The translations under genes were made by a program, and so were the position numbers. A model generated the notes under the pieces. It searched no databases. It was given only the letters and a program-made list of their open reading frames with translations, and was not told the DNA's origin. DNA of 64,000 nt from Streptomyces lincolnensis (GTDB taxonomy: Bacteria > Actinomycetota > Actinomycetes > Streptomycetales > Streptomycetaceae): the NCBI RefSeq assembly GCF_021173675.1, contig NZ_JAIHON010000007.1, positions 1 to 64,000 on the forward strand, in the 5' to 3' direction. Of the stretch, positions 23,827 to 31,697 are shown piece after piece (the first letter of the stretch is position 1; every line of letters begins with the position of its first letter).

Positions 23827-25494
23827 GTGCTGAAGAGGGTGTTCGTGGCGCCGGACCCGGGGCGGGCGCGCCTGCGTTTCGCGGTGCGGGCCGTGCTCGG
23901 CATCACGGCGGCGGTCGTACTGTGCGGGGTGGCCGGGCTCCCGCTCGCCGCCGCCGTCACCGGCGGACTCGCCGCGCTGCTGGCCCTGTTCACCGTCACC
24001 GACGCCACCGTGCGCGGACAGGCCGTCACCACCGCCCTGCTGCCCTGCGTCGGCCTGCCCGTGCTCGCCGCCGCGGCCGAACTGCACGACCACCCCGTCG
24101 CCCGCGACCTCACCTTTCTCGCGGTGATCGGCGCCGGCGTGTACGCGCGCCGCTGGGGCCCGCGCGGACACAGCCTCGGCGTATTCGCCTTCATGACCTT
24201 CTTCGTGGCGCAGTTCCTGCACGCCACCACGGACCAGCTGCCCGAGCTGTACGCCGCCGTCGTGCTCTCCCTGCTCACCGCGGCGACCGTCCGCTTCGGC
24301 CTGTGGTGCTACGAGCGCCGCCTGCCCCCGGCCCCCGTGCCCGCCCCGCCCGCCGGCACCGGCCTCGCCCGGGTGACCACCCGCCAGGCGATCCAGGCGA
24401 CCGCCGGCGCCGGCTTCGCCCTCGTCGTGGGCCAACTGCTGTCCGGACAGCGCTGGTACTGGGCCGTCGGCGCCACCTGGTGGATCTTCGTCAACACCAC
24501 CTCGCGCGGCGAGACCCTGGTCCGCGGCTTCCGCCGGGTCCTGGGCACGGTGATCGGTATCGGCCTGGGCCTGCTCCTCGCCGTCCCGCTCGACGGCGCC
24601 GCGCTGCCGACGGCCGCGCTCCTGGCCCTCTGCGTCTTCGGCATCTTCTACACGGCCGCCGTGTCGTACACCTGGATGATGCTCTGCGTGACCCTCCTCG
24701 CCGAGCTCCTCTACGGCCTGCTCGGCGTCCTCGACCCCGCGCTGCTGGCCCTGCGGTTCGCGGAGACCGGGGTCGGCGCGCTCGGTGCCGTCCTGGCCGT
24801 GCTGTTCGTGCTGCCCATCACCACCCACACCGTCACCGACGCCTGGATCCAGCGCGCGCTGCGCTGTGTCCACGCCTGCACCGCCGAGGCCGCCGCCCGT
24901 CTGGCGGGCGACGCGCACGCCGACCCGGCGCCGCGCGTGGCCGAACTGGAGCACCTGCTCGGCCGGGTCCGGCTGTCCGTGGCCCCGCTGGTGCACCCGC
25001 TGAACCCGATGCTCCGGCGCAAGCGCCGGGCCCGCCGCGTGCTGGCCCTGCTCGACGACTGCGCCCGCGAGATCCGCGGCCTCACCGCCGTCGCCGCCGA
25101 CCCGGCCGCCTCGCACGACGCCCGCCTGACCACCGCCTGCCGACGCGTGGAGACAGCGGTCGAGGCGCTCACCGGGGGCAGCGGGCACGGCCGCCGTGAC
25201 GACCCGGTGCCCCCGACGGCGCGGGACGCCACCGACCTCGCGGCCCGCACCCCGGCCGCGCCGGCTCATCCGCAGGGTCCTGGGCGCACTCATCCGCACG
25301 GCTCGGCGTCGGCTCATCCGCACGACGCCGCGCCCGTTCCATCGCACGGCCCCGCGCTCGATCAACCGCAGGGCCCGACCGTGGCGCAGCCGCACGGACC
25401 GGCGCTGGCTCATCTGCACGGCCTCGAACACGCCCTCGCGGAACTGGCCTCGCCGCTGCGGGCGCCTTCGGGCTCGCCCCTCGTGGGCGCCTGA
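23827..25494 (+). CDS. FUSC family membrane protein (aromatic-acid exporter-like)
   Basis: A 555-residue membrane protein. I start it at GTG 23827, which has GGTGGAG at 5 nt; earlier in-frame ATGs lack one. It has two sets of about five or six hydrophobic segments (roughly residues 18-160 and 190-340) connected by a polar loop, the layout of FUSC/YccS/AaeB proteins that export aromatic acids or are components of the envelope. A cytoplasmic helical region follows. The last 80 residues are low complexity, seven copies of an eight-residue unit like H-P-H-G-P-A-L-A. The adjacent Lrp-type gene is a likely regulator. Confidence 0.8.
   Translation: MLKRVFVAPDPGRARLRFAVRAVLGITAAVVLCGVAGLPLAAAVTGGLAALLALFTVTDATVRGQAVTTALLPCVGLPVLAAAAELHDHPVARDLTFLAVIGAGVYARRWGPRGHSLGVFAFMTFFVAQFLHATTDQLPELYAAVVLSLLTAATVRFGLWCYERRLPPAPVPAPPAGTGLARVTTRQAIQATAGAGFALVVGQLLSGQRWYWAVGATWWIFVNTTSRGETLVRGFRRVLGTVIGIGLGLLLAVPLDGAALPTAALLALCVFGIFYTAAVSYTWMMLCVTLLAELLYGLLGVLDPALLALRFAETGVGALGAVLAVLFVLPITTHTVTDAWIQRALRCVHACTAEAAARLAGDAHADPAPRVAELEHLLGRVRLSVAPLVHPLNPMLRRKRRARRVLALLDDCAREIRGLTAVAADPAASHDARLTTACRRVETAVEALTGGSGHGRRDDPVPPTARDATDLAARTPAAPAHPQGPGRTHPHGSASAHPHDAAPVPSHGPALDQPQGPTVAQPHGPALAHLHGLEHALAELASPLRAPSGSPLVGA
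25267..25434 (+). repeat. 24-bp tandem repeat encoding an HPHG-type tail
   Basis: Seven degenerate units of 24 bp (one of 27 bp) encode repeats such as HPHGSASA, SHGPALDQ and PHGPALAH at the C-terminus of the FUSC protein. The histidines could bind metal; more likely the tract is slippage-prone and variable between strains. Confidence 0.7.
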
Positions 25495-25660
25495 AGCGGC
25501 GCGAACTGCATTCGCCCGGGCTGCGTTCGCTCGGGCTGAACCGCACGGACTGAGACGGCACGGACTAAATCGGCATGGACTGAAGCGGCACGGACTGAAC
25601 CGGCACGGACTCAACCTGCGGCGCCTGAATCCGCGTGGGCTCCCGCGGCCCGCCGGACTT
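25495..25660. repeat. 15-bp tandem repeat array after the FUSC gene
   Basis: About eleven head-to-tail units of 15 bp with consensus CGGCACGGACTGAAN start immediately after the FUSC stop codon; the central five copies differ by one or two bases. The array is open in one forward frame (pentapeptide R-H-G-L-N) and one reverse frame (S-P-C-R-F). It looks like a minisatellite or the remains of a pentapeptide-repeat extension. No gene is assigned here. Confidence 0.8.
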
Positions 25661-25670
25661 TCCGCCGCTT

Positions 25671-25682
25671 TGGTCTAGACCT
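25671..25682. promoter_or_regulatory. DasR-like operator (dre) upstream of the lactonase gene
   Basis: TGGTCTAGACCT contains the palindromic core GGTCTAGACC of the DasR responsive element of Streptomyces (consensus core TGGTCTAGACCA) with one mismatch at the last position. It lies 57 bp before the lactonase start codon, where a GntR-type repressor would block transcription. DasR controls N-acetylglucosamine and chitin use; a GlcNAc kinase-like gene lies about 2 kb away. Confidence 0.65.
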
Positions 25683-25738
25683 CGCATGATCGGCTGCTAC
25701 CGTCAGCCCCCACGGCTCCGAACCGAGAGGGGACTGCG

Positions 25739-26770
25739 GTGGCAGACGACGGCAGGCGGCGACGGCGGGCCTTCATCGGCTCCTTCACGGCGGCCGGAGG
25801 CCCGGGCATCGTCACGGCGGCCGTGGACCCCTCCACCGGCGCCCTGACCGTCCTGAGCAGCCTGGATCACCTCCCCGACCCCTCCTACCTGGCCCTCTCG
25901 CCCGACGGCGGCATGCTCTACGCCGTCCGCGAGACGACCGGGGGCGCGGTCGCCGCGTACCACGTCACCGGAGACACACCGCGATCGGCCGGTCCCGCCG
26001 TGCCGGTCGGCGCCGGGCCCACCCACCTCGGCCTGCACGCCGGTCACGTCCTGACCGCGGACTACGGCTCCGGCAGCGTCACCGCCGTCCCCCTCCGTTC
26101 CGACGGCACCCTCGCCGACGCGCCGGCCGGCATGCTCCGGCACACCGGCTCGGGCCCGTGCGCGCCCCGCCAGCAGGGTCCGCACGCGCATCACGTGCGG
26201 TCCGACCCGAGCGGCCGGTGGGCCGTCAGCGTCGACCTGGGCACGGACTCGGTGCGCGTGTGCGCCCTGACCGACGGCGACCTGACCCTCCACCGGGAGA
26301 CCGCGCTGCGCCCCGGCTCCGGGCCACGCCATCTGGCCTTCCACCCGGACGGCACGCACGCCTACGTCGTCAACGAACTCTCCCCGACCGTCACCGTCTG
26401 TCACTGGGACGCCGTCGACGGCACGCTGAAGCCGCTGACCGAGACACCGGTCCTGCCGGGCGCTCCGGCCGGCGACGCCTACCCCTCCGGCATCGTCTGC
26501 TCGCCCGACGGACGCTTCGTGTGGACCGCCACCCGCGGCGAGGACGTCCTGTCCGTGCTCGCCGTCGAGGGGGACGGCCTGCGCCTGGTCGGCACGGTGC
26601 CCTGCGGCGGGCACTGGCCCCGGGCGCTCACCGAGGCGGACGGCTTCCTCTACGTCGCCAACGAGCGCTCCGGCGACGTCACCTGGTTCACCCTCGACCC
26701 GGAGACCGGAGTGCCGCGCCGCGAGGGCGCGATCGAGGTCACCGCGGCCTCCTGCGTGGTCGTCGGCTGA
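25739..26770 (+). CDS. Lactonase family beta-propeller protein
   Basis: A 343-residue seven-bladed propeller of the 6-phosphogluconolactonase (Pgl/YbhE) type, start GTG 25739 behind GAGAGGGG. Blade motifs include PSYLALSPDGGMLYAVRE, GPRHLAFHPDGTHAYVVNEL and SGIVCSPDGRFVWTATRGED. There is no signal peptide, so it is cytoplasmic. Members hydrolyse sugar lactones such as 6-phosphogluconolactone, though many have unproved activity. It is preceded by a DasR-like operator and followed by a strong hairpin terminator, so it is monocistronic and probably linked to amino-sugar or sugar supply. Confidence 0.88.
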   Translation: MADDGRRRRRAFIGSFTAAGGPGIVTAAVDPSTGALTVLSSLDHLPDPSYLALSPDGGMLYAVRETTGGAVAAYHVTGDTPRSAGPAVPVGAGPTHLGLHAGHVLTADYGSGSVTAVPLRSDGTLADAPAGMLRHTGSGPCAPRQQGPHAHHVRSDPSGRWAVSVDLGTDSVRVCALTDGDLTLHRETALRPGSGPRHLAFHPDGTHAYVVNELSPTVTVCHWDAVDGTLKPLTETPVLPGAPAGDAYPSGIVCSPDGRFVWTATRGEDVLSVLAVEGDGLRLVGTVPCGGHWPRALTEADGFLYVANERSGDVTWFTLDPETGVPRREGAIEVTAASCVVVG

Positions 26771-26803
26771 ACCTCCCAACCTCCCGAACGAGCCCACGGG
26801 CAT

Positions 26804-26842
26804 GGCGAAGGGCCCGCTCCGTGGGAAGCAGGCCCTTTCGCC
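26804..26842. terminator. Bidirectional hairpin terminator
   Basis: GGCGAAGGGCC (26804-26814) pairs with GGCCCTTTCGCC (26831-26842) with a single bulged base. It lies between the converging lactonase and CbiX-like genes and should terminate both. Confidence 0.8.
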
Positions 26843-26873
26843 GTACCAACGTCTGACCCGAGGTGCGCCCGCG

Positions 26874-27797
26874 TCAGCGGACCGGAGCGCCCTGGGGCTG
26901 CTGCGGGGCGATGCCCAGCGCGGTCGTGTACTTGGCCAGCGCGAGCTTTCCGATGGCCGGGTAGGGGCCGAGCGCCTCGGCGGCGGAGCAGCCCGCCTCC
27001 TTGGCCGCCTCCTCGATCAGGCCCGCGTCGATTTCCGGCCCTATCAGGTACGGCGCCAGCGCCAGCTGCTGCGAGCCCGCGTTCCGCAGCTGCTCGGCGA
27101 CGGAGGCGATCGAACCGTCCTGGTCCAGGGCCGCGGCCATCACGGGCACGGCCAGACGCGCGGCGAGCAGCATGCCGGTGATCCCGGCGGCCTGCACGGC
27201 CTCCTCGCCGCCCACCGAGGCCAGGATGATGCCGTCGGCGGCGGTCGCGACGGTGAACAGCCGGGCGCGGTCGGCGCGGGCCAGCCCGGCCTCCGACAGC
27301 CGTACGTGCAGCGCCTCGGCGAGCAGCGGGTGCGGGCCGAGCACATCGGTCAGGTCGGCCGCGATACGGCTCTCCATCACGGCCTGGCGGACCCGGCGCA
27401 GCAGCGCGCCGTCCGGGCCGGCCAGCAGCGGCACGACGACGGCCACCGGGCCGTCCGGCTCCCTGACGTCCAGTCCGGCGGCCCTGGCCTGCTCGTACCG
27501 GGCGGTGCGCTCCTCGGCGGCGTGCGTCAGCACGGCCTGGAGCGTGGGGAACTCCGCGTCGTCGCCGTCGAGGTACGCGATCCGGGCGTCGAGGCCGGGG
27601 AGCTCGGAGCGCGCGATGCTCACGACCTCCTCGGCGAGACTGCGCGTGGCGGCGCCCGGCGTGCCCGGCACCGCGAGGACGAGCGCGGGGGCACCCTCAG
27701 GAGCCGCCAGGGGCTCCGGGCGGCGGTGACGCCCGGGCTGGCGGGGGCGCGGCATTCGTACTGGCAGGCCGGACGCGGGCCCAGTGGGGGAGCTCAT
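26874..27797 (-). CDS. CbiX/SirB-like chelatase-fold protein
   Basis: A 307-residue protein with two CbiX-type halves. The second half keeps recognisable features such as V-L-G-P-H-P-L-L-A-E-A-L (about residue 155-170) and I-I-L-A-S-V-G. In the first half the usual L-x-x-H-G-S-R-D-P metal-binding start is replaced by LVLAVPGTPGAATRS, so the catalytic histidine is missing. The N-terminal 35 residues are basic and proline-rich. It may be a degenerate sirohydrochlorin/cobalt chelatase paralog or a metal-binding protein. It is not adjacent to siroheme or cobalamin genes. The exact start is uncertain. Confidence 0.75.
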   Translation of the reverse strand: MSSPTGPASGLPVRMPRPRQPGRHRRPEPLAAPEGAPALVLAVPGTPGAATRSLAEEVVSIARSELPGLDARIAYLDGDDAEFPTLQAVLTHAAEERTARYEQARAAGLDVREPDGPVAVVVPLLAGPDGALLRRVRQAVMESRIAADLTDVLGPHPLLAEALHVRLSEAGLARADRARLFTVATAADGIILASVGGEEAVQAAGITGMLLAARLAVPVMAAALDQDGSIASVAEQLRNAGSQQLALAPYLIGPEIDAGLIEEAAKEAGCSAAEALGPYPAIGKLALAKYTTALGIAPQQPQGAPVR

Positions 27798-27892
27798 GGC
27801 GTCGCATGTTACTGGTTTCCTGGGTTCCCCTGTTCGGGGAGGGTGCAGGTGAGCGGTATCCGTCCGGTTTTGTCTGATGAGTTACGTACGGA

Positions 27893-28903
27893 TCAGAACT
27901 GATCAGCGGTTTTTCGGAGGGGATCCTCACGCCCGGTGCTCACCACGTGCAGCATCGCCGCGTCGCCCGGCAGGGTGAGCGAACCGGTGGCCAGGCCGGT
28001 CGCGATGCGGACCGAGCCGTGCAGCGGATCGCCCTCGGGCGTCACTCTGCGTGCATGCGGCAGCCGCTCGGCCAACTCCTTCTCCAGGGGTACGAGGAGG
28101 GCGTCACCCAGCTGGAACAGGCCACCGGTGAGGGCGACTCGGGGCTCTCCGTCGGAGGGGCAGACGGCGGCCGCGGAGTCGGCCAGGTGCGTGGCCGCGG
28201 ACCGCAGGATGCCGGCGGCGACGGTGTCGTGTCCGGCGCACTCCGCCACCCGCGGGGCGAAGGACGCCAGGACGGCCGGCCGGTCGGTGCGCGGGTACAG
28301 CTTGCCGGGCAGCTCGCGCGCGGATCCGAACATCTCCTCGGCGCGGGCCAGCAGCCGCGCGGAGCCGCCCGGTCGGCCGTCGTGGGCTCGCAGCGCCGCC
28401 TCCAGCCCGGCCCGCCCGATCCAGGCGCCCCCGCCGCAGTCGCCGAGCAGATGCCCCCAGCCGTCCGCCCGCCGCCACCGCTTCAGGTCCGTGCCGATCG
28501 CGATCAGCCCGGTGCCGCCGGCGACGACCGCCCCGGGACGCAGACCCAGGGCGCCTGTGTAGGCGGTGACCGCGTCGGCGACGAGCGCGACCGTACGGAC
28601 ACCGAACTCCCTGCCCAGGGCCGAGGGAAGGTCGGCCCGCAGGGCATCGCCCAGGGTGGCCAGACCGGCCGCCCCGATGACGGCCGTGTCCAGCCCGGTG
28701 ACGCCGGCCTCGCTGACCGCCGCGCGGACCAGGGGAGTCAGCCGCTCCATGAAGTGGCCCGGATCGATGCCCCGTTCACCGGTGCGCACCGGCTCGCGGG
28801 ACTCCCGTCCGGCCCGCGCACCGCCCACGACGGACCCCACGACGACACGGAGGCCGGAGCCGCCGGAGTCGACGGCGAGGAATCCGTCCCCCGCACCGGT
28901 CAC
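27893..28903 (-). CDS. N-acetylglucosamine kinase-like BadF/BadG ATPase
   Basis: A 336-residue ASKHA-fold kinase. Phosphate 1 motif L-A-V-D-S-G-G-S is at the N-terminus, A-V-V-A-G-G-T-G-L-I-A-I is phosphate 2, and W-G-H-L-L-G-D-C-G-G-G-A-W-I-G is the conserved loop of GlcNAc kinases of the BadF family. A-L-T-G-G-L-F is the adenosine motif. It probably phosphorylates N-acetylglucosamine or a related amino sugar. Its GTG start overlaps the stop codon of the uracil-DNA glycosylase gene (GTGA), so the two are coupled although functionally unrelated. Confidence 0.85.
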   Translation of the reverse strand: MTGAGDGFLAVDSGGSGLRVVVGSVVGGARAGRESREPVRTGERGIDPGHFMERLTPLVRAAVSEAGVTGLDTAVIGAAGLATLGDALRADLPSALGREFGVRTVALVADAVTAYTGALGLRPGAVVAGGTGLIAIGTDLKRWRRADGWGHLLGDCGGGAWIGRAGLEAALRAHDGRPGGSARLLARAEEMFGSARELPGKLYPRTDRPAVLASFAPRVAECAGHDTVAAGILRSAATHLADSAAAVCPSDGEPRVALTGGLFQLGDALLVPLEKELAERLPHARRVTPEGDPLHGSVRIATGLATGSLTLPGDAAMLHVVSTGREDPLRKTADQF

Positions 28904-29577
28904 GGCAGGCGCCAGTCCACCGGCTGTCCGCCCTGCCCGATCAGCAGGTCGTTCGCCCGGCTGAAGGGGCGCGAGCCGAAGAACCCGCGGTCCGCCGACA
29001 TCGGCGAAGGATGCGCGGACTCCACCGACGGCAGCGGGCCGAGGAGCGGGCGGAGATTGCGGGCGTCACGGCCCCACAGGATCGACACGAGCGGCTTCCC
29101 GCGCGCCGCCAGGGCGCGGATGGCCTGCTCGGTGACCTCCTCCCAGCCCTTGCCGCGGTGGGCCCCCGGGCTGCGCGGGGCGGTGGTCAGCGCCCTGTTG
29201 AGCAGCAGCACGCCCTGCTGCGTCCACGGCGTCAGATCACCGTTCGACGGCTGCGGCAGCCCCAGGTCGGTGCCCAGCTCGCGGAAGATGTTGATCAGAC
29301 TGCCGGGCAGCGGACGCACCTCGGGCGCGACCGAGAACGACAGCCCCACCGCGTGCCCCGGCGTCGGGTACGGGTCCTGTCCCACGATGAGGACCCGTAC
29401 CTCGTCGAAGGGCTGCTGGAAGGCCCGCAGGACATTCGGTCCGGCGGGGAGGTAGGTGCGTCCCGCGGCGATCTCCGCGCGCAGGAAGTCGCCCATCTCG
29501 GCGATCCGCCCGGCGACGGGTTCCAGGGCCTTCGCCCAGCCCGGTTCGACGATTTCATGCAAGGGTCGTGGTGCCAC
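28900..29577 (-). CDS. ung: Uracil-DNA glycosylase, family 1
   Basis: A 225-residue DNA repair enzyme that removes uracil from DNA and begins base-excision repair. I use GTG 29577 (protein starts APRPLHEIVEPGWAKAL), with GTAGGG about 8 nt upstream; two earlier in-frame GTGs lack a well-spaced site. Family 1 motifs are complete: G-Q-D-P-Y-P with the catalytic Asp, G-L-S-F-S, L-L-L-N-R-A-L-T, and H-P-S-P-M-S-A-D-R-G-F-F-G with the catalytic His and minor-groove loop. It is upstream of and overlaps the GlcNAc kinase-like gene. Confidence 0.96.
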   Translation of the reverse strand: MAPRPLHEIVEPGWAKALEPVAGRIAEMGDFLRAEIAAGRTYLPAGPNVLRAFQQPFDEVRVLIVGQDPYPTPGHAVGLSFSVAPEVRPLPGSLINIFRELGTDLGLPQPSNGDLTPWTQQGVLLLNRALTTAPRSPGAHRGKGWEEVTEQAIRALAARGKPLVSILWGRDARNLRPLLGPLPSVESAHPSPMSADRGFFGSRPFSRANDLLIGQGGQPVDWRLP

Positions 29578-29671
29578 GGGCGTCACCCTACTGCCGTACA
29601 CGGCAGGGAGATCAACCGATGACCGGCACCCGGCCTCGACCCGGTCGGAAGCGGTCGTAACGCGGTGCGGT

Positions 29672-30757
29672 TCATCCGACCACCGCGGCCCTGACGCACA
29701 GCACGTCCGGCAGGTGCGACGCCAACTGCCGCCAGCTGTCGCCGTCGTCGGCCGACGCGAACACCTCGCCGTTGCGGTTGCCGAAGTACACGCCGGCCGG
29801 ATCGGCGTCGTCCGAGCACATCGCGTCCCGCAGCACCGTGCCGTAGTGGTCCTCCTGCGGCAGGCCCGCCGTCAGCGGCTCCCAGCTCTTGCCCGCGTCG
29901 GCCGTCCGGAAGACCCGGCACCGCCGGCCGGCGGGCACCCGGTCGGCGTCCGCGTTGATCGGGAACACGTACGCCGTGTCGCCCCGGTGGGGATGGGCCA
30001 CGGCCGCGAAGCCGAACGTCGAGGGCAGACCCTCGCCGATGTCGGTCCAGTGGGTGCCCGCGTCGTCGCTTCTGTATACGCCCCAGTGGTTCTGGAGATA
30101 CAGCCGGTCCGGATTCGCCGCGTCCCGGGCGACCTTGTGGACGCACTGGCCGAACTCCGGGTTCGGGTCCGGCAGGAACACCGCGGAGACACCGGAGTTG
30201 GACGGCTCCCAGCTGGCGCCCCCGTCCTTGGTGCGGAACACCCCGGCCGTGGACACCGCCACCGTCACCGCGCGCGGGTCCCGCCTGTCGGTGAGTACCG
30301 TGTGCAGGCCCTCACCGCCGCCGCCCGGCACCCACTTCGACCGTGTCGGGTGTTCCCAGAGCGGACGGACGAGCTCGAAGCTCTCGCCGCGGTCCTCGGA
30401 GCGGTACAGCGCGGCCGGTTCCGTGCCCGCGTACACCACGTCCGGCTCGGCGGCCGCCGGGTGCAGCTGCCAGACCCGCTCCAGCGAAGCGTCCGTGTCC
30501 TTGGGGAACTTGACGGCCGGCTGCGCCGGTTCGGTCCAGGTGCGGCCCAGGTCGTCCGAGTGGAAGACGGAGGGCCCCCAGTGCGCGCTGTCCCCGCCGG
30601 CCAGCAGACGGGGTCGGTCCCCACGGGTGTCGATCGCGACCGAGTACACGGCCTGTGCGTTGAAATACGGGCTTTCGTCGAACTCCCAGGCCGCGCCCCG
30701 CCTGCGCCCGATGAACAGGCCCTTGCGTGTGCCCACGGCGAGCAGTACCTCGGTCAT
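29672..30757 (-). CDS. BNR-repeat (sialidase-like/WD40-YVTN type) propeller protein
   Basis: A 361-residue beta-propeller with no signal peptide, start ATG 30757 with GGAGGT upstream. Asp-box/BNR repeats occur several times: SVFHSDDLGRTWTEP, A-L-Y-R-S-E-D-R-G-E-S-F, G-V-F-R-T-K-D-G-G-A-S-W-E-P, VYRSDDAGTHWTD, V-F-R-T-A-D-A-G-K-S-W and VFASADDGDSWRQL. Proteins of this type are often annotated as exo-alpha-sialidase or glycosyl hydrolase, but the arginine triad of true sialidases is not evident, so an enzyme function is unproved. It is the only gene in its transcription unit. Confidence 0.8.
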   Translation of the reverse strand: MTEVLLAVGTRKGLFIGRRRGAAWEFDESPYFNAQAVYSVAIDTRGDRPRLLAGGDSAHWGPSVFHSDDLGRTWTEPAQPAVKFPKDTDASLERVWQLHPAAAEPDVVYAGTEPAALYRSEDRGESFELVRPLWEHPTRSKWVPGGGGEGLHTVLTDRRDPRAVTVAVSTAGVFRTKDGGASWEPSNSGVSAVFLPDPNPEFGQCVHKVARDAANPDRLYLQNHWGVYRSDDAGTHWTDIGEGLPSTFGFAAVAHPHRGDTAYVFPINADADRVPAGRRCRVFRTADAGKSWEPLTAGLPQEDHYGTVLRDAMCSDDADPAGVYFGNRNGEVFASADDGDSWRQLASHLPDVLCVRAAVVG

Positions 30758-31027
30758 GCCGAACACCTCCGCGACGTCGTTGTCCCAGACACCCGCCAGT
30801 CTGCACCCCACCACTGACAGTCACCCCTGGAAAGGGCTTCACCGCAGGTCAGCGCGGCGATGGTAGCGGGCCGGGGCGGTTCGCGGGCCGCTTTGCGGAA
30901 GATGCCGCAGGGGGTGGGGGAGGAGTGGCACCGTCGATCGGGAAGCCCACTGTGAGCAACCCGGACACGGCTCCCGTATGGGAGGGAGGTCCGGCATGTT
31001 CGCGCGCTCGTGAGGAGGATGCCTTCG

Positions 31028-31612
31028 ATGGCGTTCCGTGGTTCGAAGGTGTGGCTCTGGCGCTGGCGGCGCAATCCGCTCAAACGCCGGGCCGACGTGG
31101 TGGAGGCCTGGGTCGTGCTCGGCACATGGACCCTCACCGTCGTCGTGGGAGTGCTCGCCGGCCTGGGCATCGCCCGCTCCGTCGAGCGCGAGCTGGCCCG
31201 GGAACGCGTCGAGTGGCGCCCCGTCACCGCCCACCTCACCGAACAGGCTCCCGGGACGGCCACCGGGCACGCCGTGACGTCGAGCGGCGAACGGGTGTGG
31301 GCCAAGGTGGGCTGGACCGTGCCGGACGGATCCGCGCACACCGGCCAGGCCCGCGTCGAGCCCGGGAGTGCCTCGGGCACCCCGGTCACCGTCTGGACCG
31401 ACCCCGAGGGCCGCCTCGTCACCCAGCCCGCCACCCCCGACGAGGCCCGCCTCCGCGCCGCCATGATCGGCGCCCTCATCGGCTTCGGCACCGCGACCGT
31501 CCCCTTCGTCGGCGGCCGCGTCCTGCGCGCCCGCCTGGAACGCCGCCGCATGGAGCAATGGGACGCGGAGTGGGCCCTGTTCGGTCCCTTGTGGGGGCGT
31601 ACGACCGGTTGA
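31028..31612 (+). CDS. Rv1733c-like two-helix membrane protein
   Basis: A 194-residue membrane protein. The start is ATG 31028: GAGGAGG at 31012-31018 is nine bases upstream of it and too close to the earlier GTG 31010 and ATG 31019. A basic N-terminus (W-L-W-R-W-R-R-N-P-L-K-R-R-A-D) precedes a helix at about 24-50. A periplasmic domain of about 90 residues and a second helix at about 141-163 follow, then a basic cytoplasmic tail. R-N-P-L-x-R-x-x-D at the membrane start is the hallmark of actinobacterial Rv1733c-type proteins. Function unknown; homologs in mycobacteria are linked to dormancy. Confidence 0.8.
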   Translation: MAFRGSKVWLWRWRRNPLKRRADVVEAWVVLGTWTLTVVVGVLAGLGIARSVERELARERVEWRPVTAHLTEQAPGTATGHAVTSSGERVWAKVGWTVPDGSAHTGQARVEPGSASGTPVTVWTDPEGRLVTQPATPDEARLRAAMIGALIGFGTATVPFVGGRVLRARLERRRMEQWDAEWALFGPLWGRTTG

Positions 31613-31651
31613 GGGAAAGGTTTCAGCAGGCGCAACGGGCTCGTCGCGCCT

Positions 31652-31676
31652 GTGCCGTGCCGTGCCGTGCCGTGCC
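31652..31676. repeat. Pentanucleotide microsatellite (GTGCC)5
   Basis: Five tandem copies of GTGCC lie in the 85-bp gap between the converging Rv1733c-like and GyrB-like genes. A slippage-prone tract with no coding function seen. Confidence 0.7.
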
Positions 31677-31697
31677 GCGGCGCCCTGCCGCAGCGGT

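Noticed and set aside
23104..25614. An 836-codon minus-strand frame opposite the FUSC gene, starting with repeated S-P-C-R-F
   Set aside because: Antisense shadow; the repeats come from the 15-bp tandem array and not from a protein family.
25495..25660. CRISPR array
   Set aside because: Units are 15 bp, directly adjacent with no spacers, and no cas genes are present.
31652..31676. GTGCC repeat as a regulatory array
   Set aside because: It lies between two stop codons, so a plain microsatellite is the simplest reading.
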